Below, piece by piece: positions 49,906 through 59,095 of a stretch of 64,000 nt of DNA. This stretch comes from JACCXG01 sp963785755 (lineage in GTDB: Bacteria; Acidobacteriota; Vicinamibacteria; Vicinamibacterales; 2-12-FULL-66-21): contig CAWAXG010000073.1 of the NCBI GenBank assembly GCA_963785755.1, positions 178,932 to 242,931 of the forward strand, read 5' to 3'. The notes under the pieces were generated by a model. It did not search any database, was not told where the DNA came from, and saw nothing but the letters and a program-made list of their open reading frames with translations. The position numbers were made by a program, and so were the translations under genes. Within the stretch, counting starts at the first letter, position 1; each line of letters opens with the position of its first letter.

Positions 49906-52713
49906 ATGGAGCAACCCGCGGTCACGCCCCGGGAACCGCCCGCCAAACAGGATGACTTCCTCCTCGCAGACTGGCTGGTGCAGCCGGGTCTGAGCCGGAT
50001 ATCGCGGGCTGGTCAAAGTATCCATGTCCGGGCGAAGGTCATGGACCTGCTGGTCTACTTCGCGCAGCGGCCGGACGCGGTTCTCTCGAAGGATGCCCTG
50101 CTCGACGGCGTGTGGGGCACGACCACCATCAGCGAGTCCGCCCTCACGCGGTCGATCACCGAGCTGCGTCAGGCCCTCGGTGACGATGCGGACCGGCCGT
50201 CGATTATCGAGACGATCTCGAAGCGCGGCTATCGGCTGATCGCGCCGGTTGCGCCAGTACCCGATCCGACGCTCTCCGCCAATCTGGTCACATCAGCGGC
50301 GGCTGCTGTGCCTGTCTGGACTTCCCGGCGCGCGGCGGTATCGATCGGCGCGGCAGTGCTCCTTCTGGCAGGCGGGGCCGGCTGGATCGTGTTCGGGCGG
50401 CCCGACGAAACGCCTCGGTCAAGTTCCCCCGCCGTGGCGGTTCGCCGCTCCGTTGCCCTGCTGGGGTTCAGGAACGTGACGCAGCGGTCCGACGCCGCCT
50501 GGCTCTCTACGGCATTCTCGGAAATGATCGCGACCGAGCTCGCCGCCGACGGTTCACTACGGACCGTGCCGGGCGAGACGGTTCACCGTGTACGAACCGA
50601 TCTCGCCCTGGGAGACGTCGACAGCTTCGAACGTGGCACGCTGACCAGGATTCGCCAGAACCTCGGCGCGGATTTCATCGTCCTCGGCTCGTACGTCGTC
50701 CTCGGCGATGGGCACGACCGGAAGATAAGGCTGGATCTGCAGACGCAGCATGCAGCCACCGGCGAAACGCTGCTGACGTTGAGCGAGACGGGCACCGAAG
50801 CGGATCTGCTCGATCTCGTCTCGCGCACAGGTGCGCGTCTCCGTGCCGGTCTCGGCATTGGGACGGTCTCGGCAGACGTCACGGCGGCGATGCGAGCTTC
50901 ACAGCCGTCCAACACGATCGCGGCCCGGTACTACGCCGAAGGGCTGACGAAACTCCGCCGATGGGACGCCGTGGAAGCCCGTGATCTGCTGGTGAAGGCG
51001 ATCGCGGCCGAGCCCGGGTACGCGCCCGCGCATACCGCCTTGAGTGCGACATGGCTGCTGCTGGGAAATCGAGGCGAGGAAATCGCTGAGGCGCGGCGGG
51101 CCATGGAGCTGTCTGCGGGGCTGTCGCGGGAACAACGTTTGGTGATCGAGGGGCGCTATCGAGAGACCCAGGGCCAACGGGAACAGAGTCTCGAGATCTA
51201 TCGGACGCTCGTCGGTTTTTTCCCGGACAACGTCGAATACGGGCTGGGCCTGGCCGGCCGCCAGATAAGCGCCAACAAGTGGGGTGATGCCCTGACGACG
51301 ATCGACAGGCTGAGGGAGCTTCTCCCAAGTGCCTCCGGCGACCCGCGTCTCGATTGGACGGAGGCGCAGGCGGCTCGCCTGTCTTCGGACCTCGACCGGG
51401 CGCAGAAGGCCGGCGCGCGCGCCGTGGACAAGGCCGCTGCGCAGGGCGCGCGACACTTGTTGGCTCAAGCCAAGCTCGAGCAGTCCAGTCTTGCGAGGGC
51501 GCGCGGCGACTCGCCTCGAGCGTTGGCGCTATTGCAGGAGGCGTCCGACCTTTTCGACGCCATAGGAAACCTTCGCGGCGAGATTGCCGTGCGCCAAACG
51601 AGAGGGACTCTCCTGTGGGAAGCCGGTGATTTCTCGGGCGCCACGAAAATGTACGAGGAGGTCGCTGACCGTTTCCGAGAGATCGGCGACACGAGTTCCC
51701 AGACAGTACCGCTGGGCAATCTGGCGGCTATGCATTCCGGACGGGGGCATCATGTCGAGGCTGCCATCGTGCGCGAGCGGACGCTGCGCATCATTCGTGA
51801 GGGCGGTGACAAGGGCTCGTTGGCCAGTCATCTCTCCTGGATGGGTCAGGGGCAGTATCTTCTGGGAGAGCCGGGCGCGGCGACGAAAACGTTCGAGGAG
51901 GCGATCAGACTTTCACGCGAGGTCGGGAGCAAGACGGTGTCCGCGACCGTGCTGCAAGGGTTGGCAGCGTTCCGCGCCACTCAAGCGCCCCCGGCGGAGG
52001 CGAAGCAGGCGGCCGAGCAGGCTCTGGTCGCACACCGCGCGGCGGCCTCATCATCACCCGCCCTCATCGTGTCGGCGTTGACAGCCGTCGCGTCCACGCT
52101 GCTGGCACAAGGGGACCTGGGCGGCGCGAATCGCGTCCTCGAGGAGGCAGCGGCCATCCCCCTTCGGCCGGGGCCCGGGATGGACCGCAGTATCGCTGCC
52201 GCCAACGCGCTGGTTCGTGCCGATGTGGCCTTCGAGGAAGCGCGGGTGCAGGACTCGCTGACGGATGCCCGCCGCGCGTTGGAGCTGTTTCGGGCCGAGC
52301 GGCTCGCCGACGAAGAAGCCTTCGCGGAAGCGGCAATCGGCCGCGCGTTGCTGGCGGCAGAGAAACCGCACGAGGCGCTCGAGGCCGCCGCGCGGTCGCT
52401 TGCGCACGCGCAAGTCAGCGACAACCGGCTGCTGCGGCTGTCGGTGACCATTGCGTCCACGCGGGTGCGCGCCGCGACGCAGGCGCCCGTCGTCATCGCC
52501 GATGCATCGAAGAGCCTCGAAACCGTTCGTCTGGAGGCCGCCAAGTACGGCTTCGCCACACTGGGCCTCGAGGCTCGTCTGGCGCAGGGTGAGATCGAGG
52601 TGCGCGCCGGATCGATGACCGCCGGTCGTGCGCGACTGTCGGCGCTCGAGCGGGAGGCTCGCGCGCAAGGCTTCGGCCTCATCGCGCGAAAGGCTGCCGC
52701 CGCGAGGCGTTGA
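49906..52713 (+). CDS. CadC-like winged-helix regulator with TPR domain
   Basis: About 935 residues from the ATG at 49906. An OmpR-type DNA-binding domain lies at about 20-110 (VRAKVMDLLVYFAQRPDAVL; SALTRSITELRQALGDDADR; SIIETISKRGYRLIAPV). A single membrane helix follows (AAVSIGAAVLLLAGGAGWIV). The exported part begins with a FlgO/TolB-N-like domain (SVALLGFRNVTQRSDAAWLS) and continues with about a dozen TPRs. This places a DNA-binding domain in the cytoplasm and a sensor outside, as in CadC. Its first residues are copied in a degraded fragment at 54437. It ends 2 bases before the convergent peptidase gene. Confidence 0.9.
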   Translation: MEQPAVTPREPPAKQDDFLLADWLVQPGLSRISRAGQSIHVRAKVMDLLVYFAQRPDAVLSKDALLDGVWGTTTISESALTRSITELRQALGDDADRPSIIETISKRGYRLIAPVAPVPDPTLSANLVTSAAAAVPVWTSRRAAVSIGAAVLLLAGGAGWIVFGRPDETPRSSSPAVAVRRSVALLGFRNVTQRSDAAWLSTAFSEMIATELAADGSLRTVPGETVHRVRTDLALGDVDSFERGTLTRIRQNLGADFIVLGSYVVLGDGHDRKIRLDLQTQHAATGETLLTLSETGTEADLLDLVSRTGARLRAGLGIGTVSADVTAAMRASQPSNTIAARYYAEGLTKLRRWDAVEARDLLVKAIAAEPGYAPAHTALSATWLLLGNRGEEIAEARRAMELSAGLSREQRLVIEGRYRETQGQREQSLEIYRTLVGFFPDNVEYGLGLAGRQISANKWGDALTTIDRLRELLPSASGDPRLDWTEAQAARLSSDLDRAQKAGARAVDKAAAQGARHLLAQAKLEQSSLARARGDSPRALALLQEASDLFDAIGNLRGEIAVRQTRGTLLWEAGDFSGATKMYEEVADRFREIGDTSSQTVPLGNLAAMHSGRGHHVEAAIVRERTLRIIREGGDKGSLASHLSWMGQGQYLLGEPGAATKTFEEAIRLSREVGSKTVSATVLQGLAAFRATQAPPAEAKQAAEQALVAHRAAASSSPALIVSALTAVASTLLAQGDLGGANRVLEEAAAIPLRPGPGMDRSIAAANALVRADVAFEEARVQDSLTDARRALELFRAERLADEEAFAEAAIGRALLAAEKPHEALEAAARSLAHAQVSDNRLLRLSVTIASTRVRAATQAPVVIADASKSLETVRLEAAKYGFATLGLEARLAQGEIEVRAGSMTAGRARLSALEREARAQGFGLIARKAAAARR

Positions 52714-52715
52714 GA

Positions 52716-53333
52716 TCAGAAACAGAGCTGCTGGATGCGGTAACTGATCTCCCGAGGTGACGGCGGGTTTTCGCCGAGGCCAAGAGCATGCAGCATCTCG
52801 TGGATGAGGGTGTTCTGCACCTCGTCGGGGTTCCGGCGCCAGGCGCGCTCGAACGCACGGCCGCACAGGTAGACGATCCGATCGCCCGGCGTGGTGAACG
52901 CGAGTGTTCCCTGACGGTCGCACTTTCCCAGACGCTCTCCCGCGTCCTGAAAGATGACGACGTCCAGAAAGCCCTGCGCGGTCATGCCCAGCTCCGAGAG
53001 CTTGTCGGTCAGGGGCCGGCTGCGTTCGTCCCGGAACTCTGAAACAACGTCCTGACACTTCGAGTCCTGGAGGCGCGTGGAAGCCGCCCGCAGCGCGTGC
53101 TGTGCGGCGAACCGCGTGGACGCGTCTTTTACGTAGACACGAGACCATGCCGGTGCGACGGGCGACTCCCTATCCGCAGCCGACCTGACGTCTGGGGGCA
53201 GGGGGGCAGATGGCCGGGAGGCACTCTCTCCCGCGGGATCCTGAGTCCATCCTGCTGGAGCCGGGGAGTGAACAGCCAGGCCAGCGAGGCTGAGAATCGT
53301 GACGGCGGTTCGCCGAATCGCGTGCGGTCGCAT
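52716..53333 (-). CDS. secreted zinc metallopeptidase-like protein (HExxH)
   Basis: A 205-residue protein with a signal peptide (TAVTILSLAGLAVHS). The motif LIHEMLHALGLGE gives His178-Glu179-His182 and Glu188, the HExxHxxGxxE arrangement of a zincin. Four cysteines could form disulphides. The catalytic glutamate and both histidines are intact. The substrate is unknown. It converges on the wHTH-TPR regulator with a 2-base gap. Confidence 0.82.
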   Translation of the reverse strand: MRPHAIRRTAVTILSLAGLAVHSPAPAGWTQDPAGESASRPSAPLPPDVRSAADRESPVAPAWSRVYVKDASTRFAAQHALRAASTRLQDSKCQDVVSEFRDERSRPLTDKLSELGMTAQGFLDVVIFQDAGERLGKCDRQGTLAFTTPGDRIVYLCGRAFERAWRRNPDEVQNTLIHEMLHALGLGENPPSPREISYRIQQLCF

Positions 53334-53357
53334 GCGATCGACGGTGGCGCACGGCGT

Positions 53358-53757
53358 TCAACAACGCTTGAAATCTGGCCTGAATCCTTCCTCATTTCTT
53401 CCTACGGAACTCCGCGAGGAGAACTTGCAGGCAGCGACAGCCGTTGCGCGGGGTCGTGCAGAGGCAAGGAATCTCGAACGATCGAGATGCTGGCCCTGCT
53501 CCGCCGTCACGAACCTGACGTTGTACCGCACCGACTTCGTCGGATCCAGGCGTGAGCGGACGATCAGGACGGTCCGACCGTTCGGATGCGACGCCGGAAG
53601 AATATCGACCATGTGCCGGTAGTCGTGCGGGCGCCCGTCGGGCACCTCGGCGGTTCCGGCAGGCAGGGCCAGCACGTACTCGAAGACCGTGGGTGAGAAG
53701 GCCTGCAGCTCGTGGTCGTCCGCCTTGATCCCTTCAACAGCGGAAGGGCGTCGTCCG
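53358..53757 (-). pseudogene. unidentified coding remnant
   Basis: One minus-strand frame has good protein-like sequence (AFSPTVFEYVLALPAGTAEV; RHMVDILPASHPNGRTVLIV; DPTKSVRYNVRFVTAEQGQH) from about 53730 to 53480, then degrades. It ends abruptly against the copied CHAT fragment at 53759. I recognise no family. It looks like the middle of a larger gene left behind by rearrangement. Confidence 0.35.
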
Positions 53758-53758
53758 C

Positions 53759-53813
53759 AGTGCCGAGGTGGTGGTGCTGAGCGGGTGCCAGACGGCGCTC
53801 GGCAGGCAGGTGC
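53759..53813 (+). pseudogene. exact 55-bp copy of the CHAT active-site region
   Basis: Bases 53759-53813 are identical to 47891-47945, inside the CHAT gene, covering SAEVVVLSGCQTALGRQV with the catalytic cysteine. Neither flank matches beyond these bases. It is a non-coding fragment here. Confidence 0.9.
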
Positions 53814-53834
53814 CTGTGGCCATAGAATGAACCC

Positions 53835-54218
53835 ATGGACCAGTTCGCCGCCGTCCTGGTGATCGTCGCCGTCCTGGCGACGTGGGGGTGGTTTCTCTAC
53901 AAGAGTTCCCGTGGCCGCATGTGGAGTCCGCTGTGGCTGGCGTTCAGCACCACCGCGGCGGCGGTCCTGTTCCTCGTGGCCGGCGCCATCGGATACACGC
54001 TCAGCAAGCACGCCCGGTTCGTCGATGGAACGTCGTGGTCTGATGCGGTGATCTGGTGGCAGGTCGGCGTCGGCCTCGCCCTGCTTCCGCTGGCGGCGTT
54101 CTTCTGGCGCAAAGGCCTGCGCTCGTCCGCGCGCAACCGCCGACCGTCAGCCCGGTCGCCGCGGGGGCGACATAGCAGCCGCTGCTCACGAACCGCATCG
54201 CCGCCACCAGACCCATGA
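53835..54218 (+). CDS. small membrane protein with chimeric C-terminus
   Basis: The first 100 or so residues hold three hydrophobic segments (AAVLVIVAVLATWGWFLY; PLWLAFSTTAAAVLFLVAGA; VIWWQVGVGLALLPLAAFFW) and look real. From about 54140 the frame reads antisense through a TauE/SafE fragment, so the last 25 residues are not native. The gene was probably truncated at its 3' end by the same rearrangement. Family unknown. Confidence 0.5.
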   Translation: MDQFAAVLVIVAVLATWGWFLYKSSRGRMWSPLWLAFSTTAAAVLFLVAGAIGYTLSKHARFVDGTSWSDAVIWWQVGVGLALLPLAAFFWRKGLRSSARNRRPSARSPRGRHSSRCSRTASPPPDP

Positions 54219-54429
54219 ATGCCCCTGATCCCATCATGATTGGAAAGGCTGCGCGGGGATCCATCCCGAGCAGGCTGAAGAGGATCAGGCTCGGTCCGTA
54301 GCTGCCGATCCCGAGCGTGACGAGCGCACCCAACACCAAGTTGGCCGCCAACGCGAAGGCGAGCGGCCCCGGTGCGAGCGTCAGCGCCTCTCCTCCAGCC
54401 GGATAGAGCCGCAGCAGCCCCATCGTCAT
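54138..54429 (-). pseudogene. fragment of a TauE/SafE-type permease
   Basis: The minus frame encodes AANLVLGALVTLGIGSYGPS, LILFSLLGMDPRAAFPIMMG and MRFVSSGCYVAPAATGLTVG, matching the C-terminal half of a sulphite-exporter (DUF81) protein. Both the N-terminal half and the last helices are missing. It is bounded by the membrane-protein gene on one side and the wHTH fragment on the other. Confidence 0.75.
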
Positions 54430-54436
54430 GAACAGC

Positions 54437-54511
54437 CCGGCAACCCGCAGTCACACCCCGGGAACCGCTCGCCAAGCAGGCGGACTTCCTCCTCGCAGAC
54501 TGGCTTGTGGT
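54437..54511 (+). pseudogene. diverged fragment of the wHTH-TPR regulator N-terminus
   Basis: Translation gives QPAVTPREPLAKQADFLLAD, then WLV. This corresponds to the residues just after the start of the regulator at 49906 with a few substitutions. It is preceded by the TauE fragment and has no continuing gene. Confidence 0.8.
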
Positions 54512-54739
54512 CGAGAAGACGGCCACTGATCTGACCGGCTCGGGTCGTGGAGCGCCCATTTGTCGATCGGTAGCCTTCAGAAATCGTTGGGGCGTGCTTG
54601 CCCGCCGTCGCCTTTGCTCCGCGCTTTTCGATTCTCCCTATGGCGGGTGAAAAGGACGACCGCGCGTCAACCACACGCGCGAAAGCCCCGTTAATCGTTC
54701 TTACCGTCCTTGCATCGACGCCAGTAAGGAGCCAATCAC

Positions 54740-57541
54740 ATGACCCGCGACCGCCTGGTTCGCCCAGGATCGAAGACCGCTGCCAAGGCCGCATTCGTCG
54801 CCTTCGTCGCAGCCTCCCTGCTCTTTCACCTCTGTCCCCGTCGCCGCTCAGGACCCCGAAGCCGGAGCTCTACTTCGTCCCGGACGTCGTGGGTCAGTTC
54901 AATGCGCTGTCGCTGCGCCCCGAGCCCTTCGGGATGTGGGTTTGGGGACATCCAGAACCCTCGGACAACCTCGACAAGCACTATCAAGGGATCGCTCGCA
55001 GCCACGGGCCAGGCATCCCCCACATGTACCTGTCATGGAACGGCAACGACTCCCTCTGCATCGAATGCGACGACGAGCCCGGACAGCTCTTCGTCATTCG
55101 GATGCTCTCGCGCGACGCGACCGGTGAGCGGCTGCGCTCGAATCGGCTCAAGCCAGGCGACCCGATGTACGAAACCGACCTGACCGGCGACGACATCGGC
55201 ACGCTACCGGACTTGAGGGACTCCCTCGTCGCGAGCATCGTCTTCGACGGCACTGGCGTCTGGCCGCACTACCGGCACCCCGGCGCGATGCAGATCGTCG
55301 GCGACGTGCTGGTCGTGCCACTCTCGAAGCCGGGCGCGGGCGACGAGCCGATGCGAATTCAGTTCATCGACATCACGAACCCCGCCGTGCCCCTTCCGCT
55401 CAAGTCGTTCGTCGTGACCGGGGGCAGCTCGAACTTCGGCGCGGGGTTGGTCGCGTTGACGCCGGTCCGGAATCCCTCCGGAGCCGGCCTGCGCTACCTC
55501 ATGGCGATCGCCGGAGAGGGCGGTCAGGAGCTCCGTCTGTATCGATCGCTCTCCACCGACGTGGACGACCAGAACGCTGCGAGCGACCTCAAGTCCGAGA
55601 ACCTCGATTGGGAAGAAATCAATCGCTTCACGGGCGCGGAGCTCGGGTCCTTCTGGCCCTGCTGCAGCTCGCAGTCGCACCAGACGCTCAACTTCGTCCG
55701 CGAACGCTCCCAGGCGACGCCAGGGAGTCTCGACGGCGCGCTCTACCTGATCGGCGCCTACAACCCTTCGGCCGTCAGATCTCCCGGAGGCGGCGAGGAT
55801 TACTTCACGCTCTATCGGGTGAACGTCGACGTCCACGGGAATCCCCAGAGCCCCCTCCTCACTCACGTCAAAAGGCTGCACGTCACAACGAAGTCGCTTG
55901 CGGGCGACACCAGCCACTTTGCGGGCTCCACGGGCGTGTACGTGAGTCCCTCCGGCGAGCTCATCCTCTACGCCAACGAGCACGACGAGCAGGGGCCGTT
56001 CGGCCCTGATCCCATCTCCGGGGAGATACCGGAGGGCGGTCCGGGGCGGCGAGTGGCGCCACCGGGAGATGGTGCGTCCCGGCAGCCCGACCCTGAAGCC
56101 CTCGGTCGCGCCGGTCGGATCGCCTGCCGTGGACGAGGGCGGCACCGTGACCCTCACCGGGACCGGGCGCCCCCCGAGCACGCGCCCGTGGCTCCAGCTC
56201 TTTATCGATCCCGGCCTCGGCCTCTCGGACGAGAATTTCAATCTGGAGCTCGTGTACGACTACGACGATCGGAACGTGGAGGACTACGACAACCTCCCGA
56301 TCATGGATTCGGCCCTCAACGACGAGGGGAGTTCCCTGCGCTGGTTTGCGCCGCAGGGCTGCAGCGTCGAGGTGGACCAGCATTCCATCGATGACGCCAA
56401 TTTCCCGGGTGGATACAAGCTCCTGGCTGGTTTAGCCTCCCCGTTTGCCTACCCCAACCTCGGAACGATCCAGTGGGACAACGGGACAGGCTCGCCGAAC
56501 GACCAGATCTCAGCGGTACGCTTCTCCTGCGACAACTACTACAGCGCGCCGATCGCCGTCTCCTGGGACGTGAACTTCGACGGAAGCTACGAGACCAACG
56601 GCGCGACGGCGAGCTTCAGCGCTGCCTCGTTCGACGGGCCCACGGTCGCCTACGTCCCCACCCGCGCACAGCACGCCACGGACACGACGGCGCTCGGAAC
56701 CGGCACGACGCCGTTCCCCGTCACGGTGCGGAACGTCGCTCCCGTCATCCGGACGGCCACAGTGACGGATCCCCTTGGACGTGATCTCAACGGCGGCACG
56801 AACCTGGCGATCGCGGGCGTCCCGGTCCGGCTCTCGGCGACGTTCACGGACCCAGGCCGCGCCGACACGCAGACCGCCTCCGTCGCGTGGGGCGACGGCA
56901 CCACCGACACGACATTCAAGACGTTCTCCGACGCGCGCAACGGCGCCACCGGCCAACTCGGCGACACCTACGTCTACACCGCGCCCGGCACGTACGAGAT
57001 CGTGGCGACCATCACCGATGACGACTTGGATGCGTCGGCCGCGTCGTTCACCATCCAGGTGCTCTCCATCGAGCAAGCGATCACGGACGTCGTCGAGCAG
57101 ATCAACGCCCTCCTCTCGACCGCGACCGATCCCAAGGTCGTGGCCGCACTCCTCAACGCGCGCGACGAGCTGACCGGGAACCACGGCGGCACGCCGCCGA
57201 CGAACGGCGCGCTCGACCTGCTCGACGCGGACGACCCGGCCGGCGCGATCACGAAGCTGTCGGCGTCGCTCGCCTTTCTCATGACCGCGCAGGCGAGCGG
57301 CGCGGGCGACCTCTCGGCGCTCGCGGATCTGCTCGCCCTCGCCGCGGAGGGGATCGCGGCGACCGCGTACTACGAGGCGACCGTGGCGATCCCCAGCCCG
57401 AGCCGCGGCCAGGCGCGGACGTTCGACTCCATGACCCAGCTCGTCGTCGCCGGGCACGAGCTGGCCGCCGACGGGCAGTACGTCGAGGCCTGCGAGAGGT
57501 TTCGTCAGGCGACGCAGAAGGCGCTCACCCTGATGAATTGA
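54740..57541 (+). CDS. paralogue of the 39-kb secreted propeller/PKD/crystallin-like protein, two frameshifts
   Basis: About 933 residues. The ATG at 54740 follows AAGGAGCC and starts a signal peptide (AAKAAFVAFVAASLLFHL). The order repeats that of the 38892-41535 gene: PDVVGQFNALSLRPEPFGMW, HPGAMQIVGDVLVVPLS, a PKD start (VDEGGTVTLTGTGRPP), an interrupting segment (WLQLFIDPGLGLSDENFNLE; SSLRWFAPQGCSVEVDQH), PKD resumption (IAVSWDVNFDGSYETNG), a second PKD (ASVAWGDGTTDTTFKTF) and a longer helical C-terminus. Breaks lie near 54840 and 56045. Conserved order over the full length shows true paralogy. Function unknown. Confidence 0.82.
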
Positions 57542-57676
57542 CGGGCGGGGAGCGAAGCGGGCGAGCGCGGTCGGGTTCCGGGCGATCCGGACCCGCACCG
57601 CGCTCGCCATCTCGGGCCGCCGAGCGCGCGGACCCTCACACCCGCCGTGATTCGTGCCGCCGGCGGCAAGCGCCGC

Positions 57677-57815
57677 TTACGCGTCGGTCCGGAGCATGGA
57701 GGAGGGATCGACGCGCGCGGCTCTGCGCGCGGGGCCGTACGAGGCGAGCGCGACGGCGACCGAGATCAGCACGAAACTGGCGGCGAACGCCGCCGGATCG
57801 AGCACCGACACGTTA
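57677..57815 (-). pseudogene. orphan C-terminal fragment of an ADOP ABC permease
   Basis: The minus strand encodes SVLDPAAFAASFVLISVAVA, ASYGPARRAARVDPSSML and RTDA-stop, ending at 57677. This is the standard final helix and tail of an ADOP permease. Nothing upstream matches the rest. It is the third ADOP tail in the window and the second with no body. Confidence 0.8.
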
Positions 57816-57837
57816 AGAGGGCTTCGGGGACGAGACA

Positions 57838-58119
57838 CTAGTCGCTGATGATGGTTCCGTCAGGCGTCATCGTGAAATCTGTCATCAGTGGCACGAACGT
57901 CCGCCACCCCCCATCGTCGATCGAACCGATGACCTTGACGAGGCCGAGGGGAACGCCCCGCCAGAACACCTGAATGTCCCCTTTGTACCGTTGACCGCTC
58001 GGCCCGGTGGTCTCGAACCGGCGCCAGCGGCCCACTTCGCGCGATAGCTCCGCGTACGACCGATGGCGCCATTCCTCGAGCTGAGCCTCGAGCAGCTGGC
58101 GTGCTTCATTGTGGTTCAT
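57838..58119 (-). CDS. hypothetical small protein
   Basis: About 93 residues from the ATG at 58119 (MNHNEARQLLEAQLEEWRHR), then SYAELSREVGRWRRFETTGP and KGDIQVFWRGVPLGLVKVIG. It has a helical N-terminus and beta-strands after it, with no signal peptide or membrane segment. Related-looking small proteins occur in soil bacteria, but I know no function. The ribosome site is weak. Confidence 0.6.
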   Translation of the reverse strand: MNHNEARQLLEAQLEEWRHRSYAELSREVGRWRRFETTGPSGQRYKGDIQVFWRGVPLGLVKVIGSIDDGGWRTFVPLMTDFTMTPDGTIISD

Positions 58120-58324
58120 GCCAACGTTATCGACCGTCCTCGACGAGGCTACAGGACTGCCCTGCTGCACGTCTTGACGGGCTCAACCGCGCGCGGTGTT
58201 CGGCGCGGCGGCTTCCGGGCGCAGACCGTGAAACGAGATCGATGGGGCCAAAAACACCAGGCGGGTCGGCCCGAGTCGGATTTGATTCGACGGGCGTGAG
58301 CTTCCGCCAACGTCCAGAAACAAG

Positions 58325-58357
58325 AATGGCCGGTCCTCCCGAGGGAAACCGGCCATT
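58325..58357 (-). terminator. Rho-independent terminator of the tRNA-Pro fragment
   Basis: AATGGCCGGT (58325-58334) and ACCGGCCATT (58348-58357) form a perfect 10-bp stem, and a T-rich run follows on the minus strand. It lies 14 bases beyond the CCA end of the tRNA remnant, as expected for the original tRNA transcript. Confidence 0.75.
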
Positions 58358-58371
58358 TCATGCGATTTGAT

Positions 58372-58418
58372 TGGTCGGGGCGAAAGGATTTGAACCTTCG
58401 ACCCCTCGGTCCCGAATC
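58372..58418 (-). other. 3' fragment of tRNA-Pro(CGG), probable attachment site
   Basis: The minus strand holds, from the anticodon loop on: CGG anticodon at 58414-58412, anticodon-stem 3' half CCGAG, T-arm GAAGG-TTCAAAT-CCTTT, acceptor 3' half CGCCCCG, discriminator A and encoded CCA. The 5' half of the tRNA is absent: bases above about 58418 do not pair. Identity that starts at the anticodon loop is the signature left when a tyrosine-recombinase element inserts into a tRNA gene. It marks the chromosome side at lower coordinates and foreign DNA at higher ones. Confidence 0.75.
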
Positions 58419-58562
58419 GGTCCGGGCAAGTCGATCCCGTCAGGTCTCCCCCATCAAACACTGATCGTTCATTGATCTGCTCGCGTCTCGGCGAGCGCCC
58501 ATTTGTCGCGTCGTGTGGAAACCTTTGGTGACCTTTGTCAACTTGGCAGGTCCTGAAATCGA

Positions 58563-58864
58563 TCAACGGCTCTCGTCCCGAGCCTGTTGTTCCTTCCGCC
58601 ATGCCTGCCACCGCTGCGCTGCCGCCACGGCGGAATCGTATGTGTCTGGGAACGGATCGCTCTCAATGATCCGCTTCGCCATGGTATCCACATACCCTTC
58701 CAGAGAACCGCAGCGCGTCCAGACGTCCTGAATGTCACGCCGAAGCTCGCCGATGTCCTTCGAGCGTCGGTGGCATGACCTCTGGCGTCATAGGCCATCG
58801 CCCAAGCGCGAAAACACAGAACCGCGCAACCAATCGCTACGATCCAGGCTGTCCACTCCGACAT
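58563..58864 (-). CDS. small single-pass membrane protein, one frameshift
   Basis: The ATG at 58864 (AGGAGA upstream) gives MSEWTAWIVAIGCAVLCFRA, a membrane helix, then after a one-base break near 58760 KDIGELRRDIQDVWTRCGSL, YVDTMAKRIIESDPFPDTYD and AAQRWQAWRKEQQARDESR to the stop at 58563. About 100 residues. The tail is likely coiled-coil. Unknown function; first gene of the inferred island. Confidence 0.5.
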
Positions 58865-59095
58865 TCGCGTCTCCTTGTGACGGTTTCGAGATGCGGGAAT
58901 ATTAATCTGCTCGCGCCGTTGATTCCGGAATCGGCTCTCGACAGCCTCGCTCCCCGAACACTCGCACTGCTCGACGACTACGGCGCTTGTGTGTGCTGGC
59001 ACGGTCACGCGGCGTTGTCAGATCTGCCGAGGCGATCCAGAACTCCGGTCAAACAAACGTGCTGACGGGAGCCGCCGTCCTTCGCGGCGACTCCG

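Noticed and set aside
57543..57816. New small protein genes at 57.5-57.8 kb (plus strand)
   Set aside because: The plus frames are Arg/Ala-rich shadows of the minus-strand ADOP tail.
54544..58508. GAGCGCCCATTTGTCG shared by about 54551 and 58493 as attachment-site copies
   Set aside because: Only 16 exact bases with weak flanking similarity, not at the tRNA fragment; too short to call, though it may reflect an old duplication.
58183..58611. A 142-residue minus ORF containing GSKVQILSPRP
   Set aside because: It is a translation through the tRNA-Pro 3' fragment, a familiar spurious call.
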